Positions 4,730-5,487 of a stretch of DNA of 5,487 nt are shown piece after piece. The notes beneath the pieces are model-generated. The model saw only the letters and a program-made list of their open reading frames with translations. It did no database searches and was not told the origin of the DNA. Numbering within the stretch: position 1 is the stretch's first letter; the number at the start of each line of letters is the position of its first letter. The stretch comes from Ruminococcaceae bacterium UBA3710. GTDB lineage: Bacteria; Bacillota; Clostridia; Oscillospirales; Acutalibacteraceae. A program made the translations under genes and the position numbers. Location of the stretch: the NCBI GenBank assembly GCA_002371985.1, contig DFHZ01000081.1, positions 1 through 5,487 of the forward strand, read 5' to 3'.

Positions 4730-5425
4730 ATGAAACACGGAAAAAAATATAATGACGGTGCAAAACTTATCGAAAACGGTAAGTTTTACGATGTAGAAGA
4801 AGCAGTTGCCGTTGCTGTTAAGACAGGAACTGCTAAGTTTGATGAAACAGTTGAGATGCATGTTCGCTTAGGTGTTGACTCTCGTCATGCAGACCAGCAG
4901 GTTAGAGGTGCGGTTGTTCTTCCTAACGGTACCGGTAAGACCGTAAGAACCTTGGTATTCGCTAAGGGCGAAAAGGCAGATGCTGCTAAAGAAGCAGGTT
5001 CTGATTATGTCGGTGCAGAAGAACTCGTTACAAAGATTGCTAACGAAAACTGGCTCGATTTTGATGTTGTAATTGCATCACCTGATATGATGGGTGTTGT
5101 TGGTCGTTTGGGTAAGGTTTTAGGTCCTCGTGGTTTAATGCCTACTCCTAAGGCAGGTACTGTAACTCCTGATGTTGCCAAGGCTGTTACCGAAGCAAAG
5201 GCAGGTAAGATTGAATATCGTCTTGATAAGACAAATATTATCCACTGCCCTATAGGTAAAGTTTCGTTCGGCGAAGAGAAAATCAAGGAAAACTTTGATG
5301 CTCTTATGGCTGCTATTATCAAGGCTAAACCGGCAGCAACTAAAGGTCAGTACATTAAGTCCTGCACCATCGCTACAACAATGGGCCCCGGAATTAAACT
5401 CAATGTTTCTAAATTCGGTGCTTAA
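4730..5425 (+). CDS. rplA: 50S ribosomal protein L1
   Basis: A 231-residue L1 of standard length. L1 forms the mobile stalk of the large subunit that guides tRNA out of the E site, and in E. coli it represses its own L11-L1 mRNA. Family marks are [10 protein letters not shown] (4-13), [23 protein letters not shown] (38-60), the highly conserved [22 protein letters not shown] (125-146) in domain II, and the C-terminal domain I segment [18 protein letters not shown] (175-192) with the end [10 protein letters not shown] (216-225). The ATG has GGGAGGT 5 bases upstream. It is the last gene before a strong terminator, and rplJ-rplL usually follow as a separate unit. Confidence 0.98.
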   Translation: MKHGKKYNDGAKLIENGKFYDVEEAVAVAVKTGTAKFDETVEMHVRLGVDSRHADQQVRGAVVLPNGTGKTVRTLVFAKGEKADAAKEAGSDYVGAEELVTKIANENWLDFDVVIASPDMMGVVGRLGKVLGPRGLMPTPKAGTVTPDVAKAVTEAKAGKIEYRLDKTNIIHCPIGKVSFGEEKIKENFDALMAAIIKAKPAATKGQYIKSCTIATTMGPGIKLNVSKFGA

Positions 5426-5443
5426 AAAGTAATTTAAAATTTT

Positions 5444-5473
5444 TCCCGTACCTTTTAGGTACGGGATTTTTTC
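5444..5473 (+). terminator. Rho-independent terminator after rplA
   Basis: TCCCGTACC (5444-5452) pairs perfectly with GGTACGGGA (5458-5466) around a 5-base loop, followed by six T (5467-5472). An A/T-rich flank on the left side could give weak activity on the other strand. It ends the rpmG-secE-nusG-rplK-rplA operon. Confidence 0.95.
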
Positions 5474-5487
5474 TGCTTTTTGATACT

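Overview
The window looks like part of the chromosome of a low-to-moderate-GC Firmicute, most likely a member of the Clostridia. The evidence is the strong AGGAGG-type ribosome binding sites, sigma-A promoters close to TTGACA-17-TATAAT, a Bacillus-type LexA box (CGAAC-N4-GTTCG), a four-cysteine L33, and the order rpmG-secE-nusG-rplK-rplA. The genus cannot be fixed from this sequence alone.

Left part, minus strand (1-1226). The first codons of dnaK lie at the left edge. Upstream of it is grpE, which has its own sigma-A promoter and most likely starts at a GTG. No hrcA precedes grpE and no CIRCE operator is visible, but a one-mismatch CtsR-like box sits just upstream of the grpE promoter. Next comes a gene-poor AT-rich stretch with a terminator, and then a 63-residue single-span membrane protein of unknown function. 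That small gene has a consensus promoter with a perfect LexA box between promoter and ribosome binding site, so it is very probably a DNA-damage-induced gene.

Middle part, plus strand (1227-2466). A 367-residue glycosyltransferase of the MGDG-synthase/UgtP type (diacylglycerol glucosyltransferase family) is divergent from the SOS gene. It ends at a terminator that also holds the next operon's promoter: the -35 box lies in the left arm, the -10 box in the loop, and the expected transcription start is at the beginning of the right arm. Read-through RNA can fold the terminator, while RNA started at the nested promoter cannot.

Right part, plus strand (2467-5487). This is the translation/secretion operon rpmG (L33), secE, nusG, rplK (L11) and rplA (L1), closed by a strong terminator. 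The leader before rpmG has mutually exclusive helices. The SecE is unusual: its normal ~60-residue domain is the C-terminus of a 238-residue protein with four extra predicted membrane spans. The rplK leader (187 bases) and the short rplA leader share the set GTGGGAGGA ... TTCCG ... ACCAC just before the Shine-Dalgarno sequence. The set resembles the base of the L1-stalk region of 23S rRNA, as expected for autogenous control by L1.

Most of the window is core housekeeping. The parts worth a second look are the SecE fusion, the LexA-controlled small membrane protein, the promoter nested in a terminator, and the three leader RNAs.
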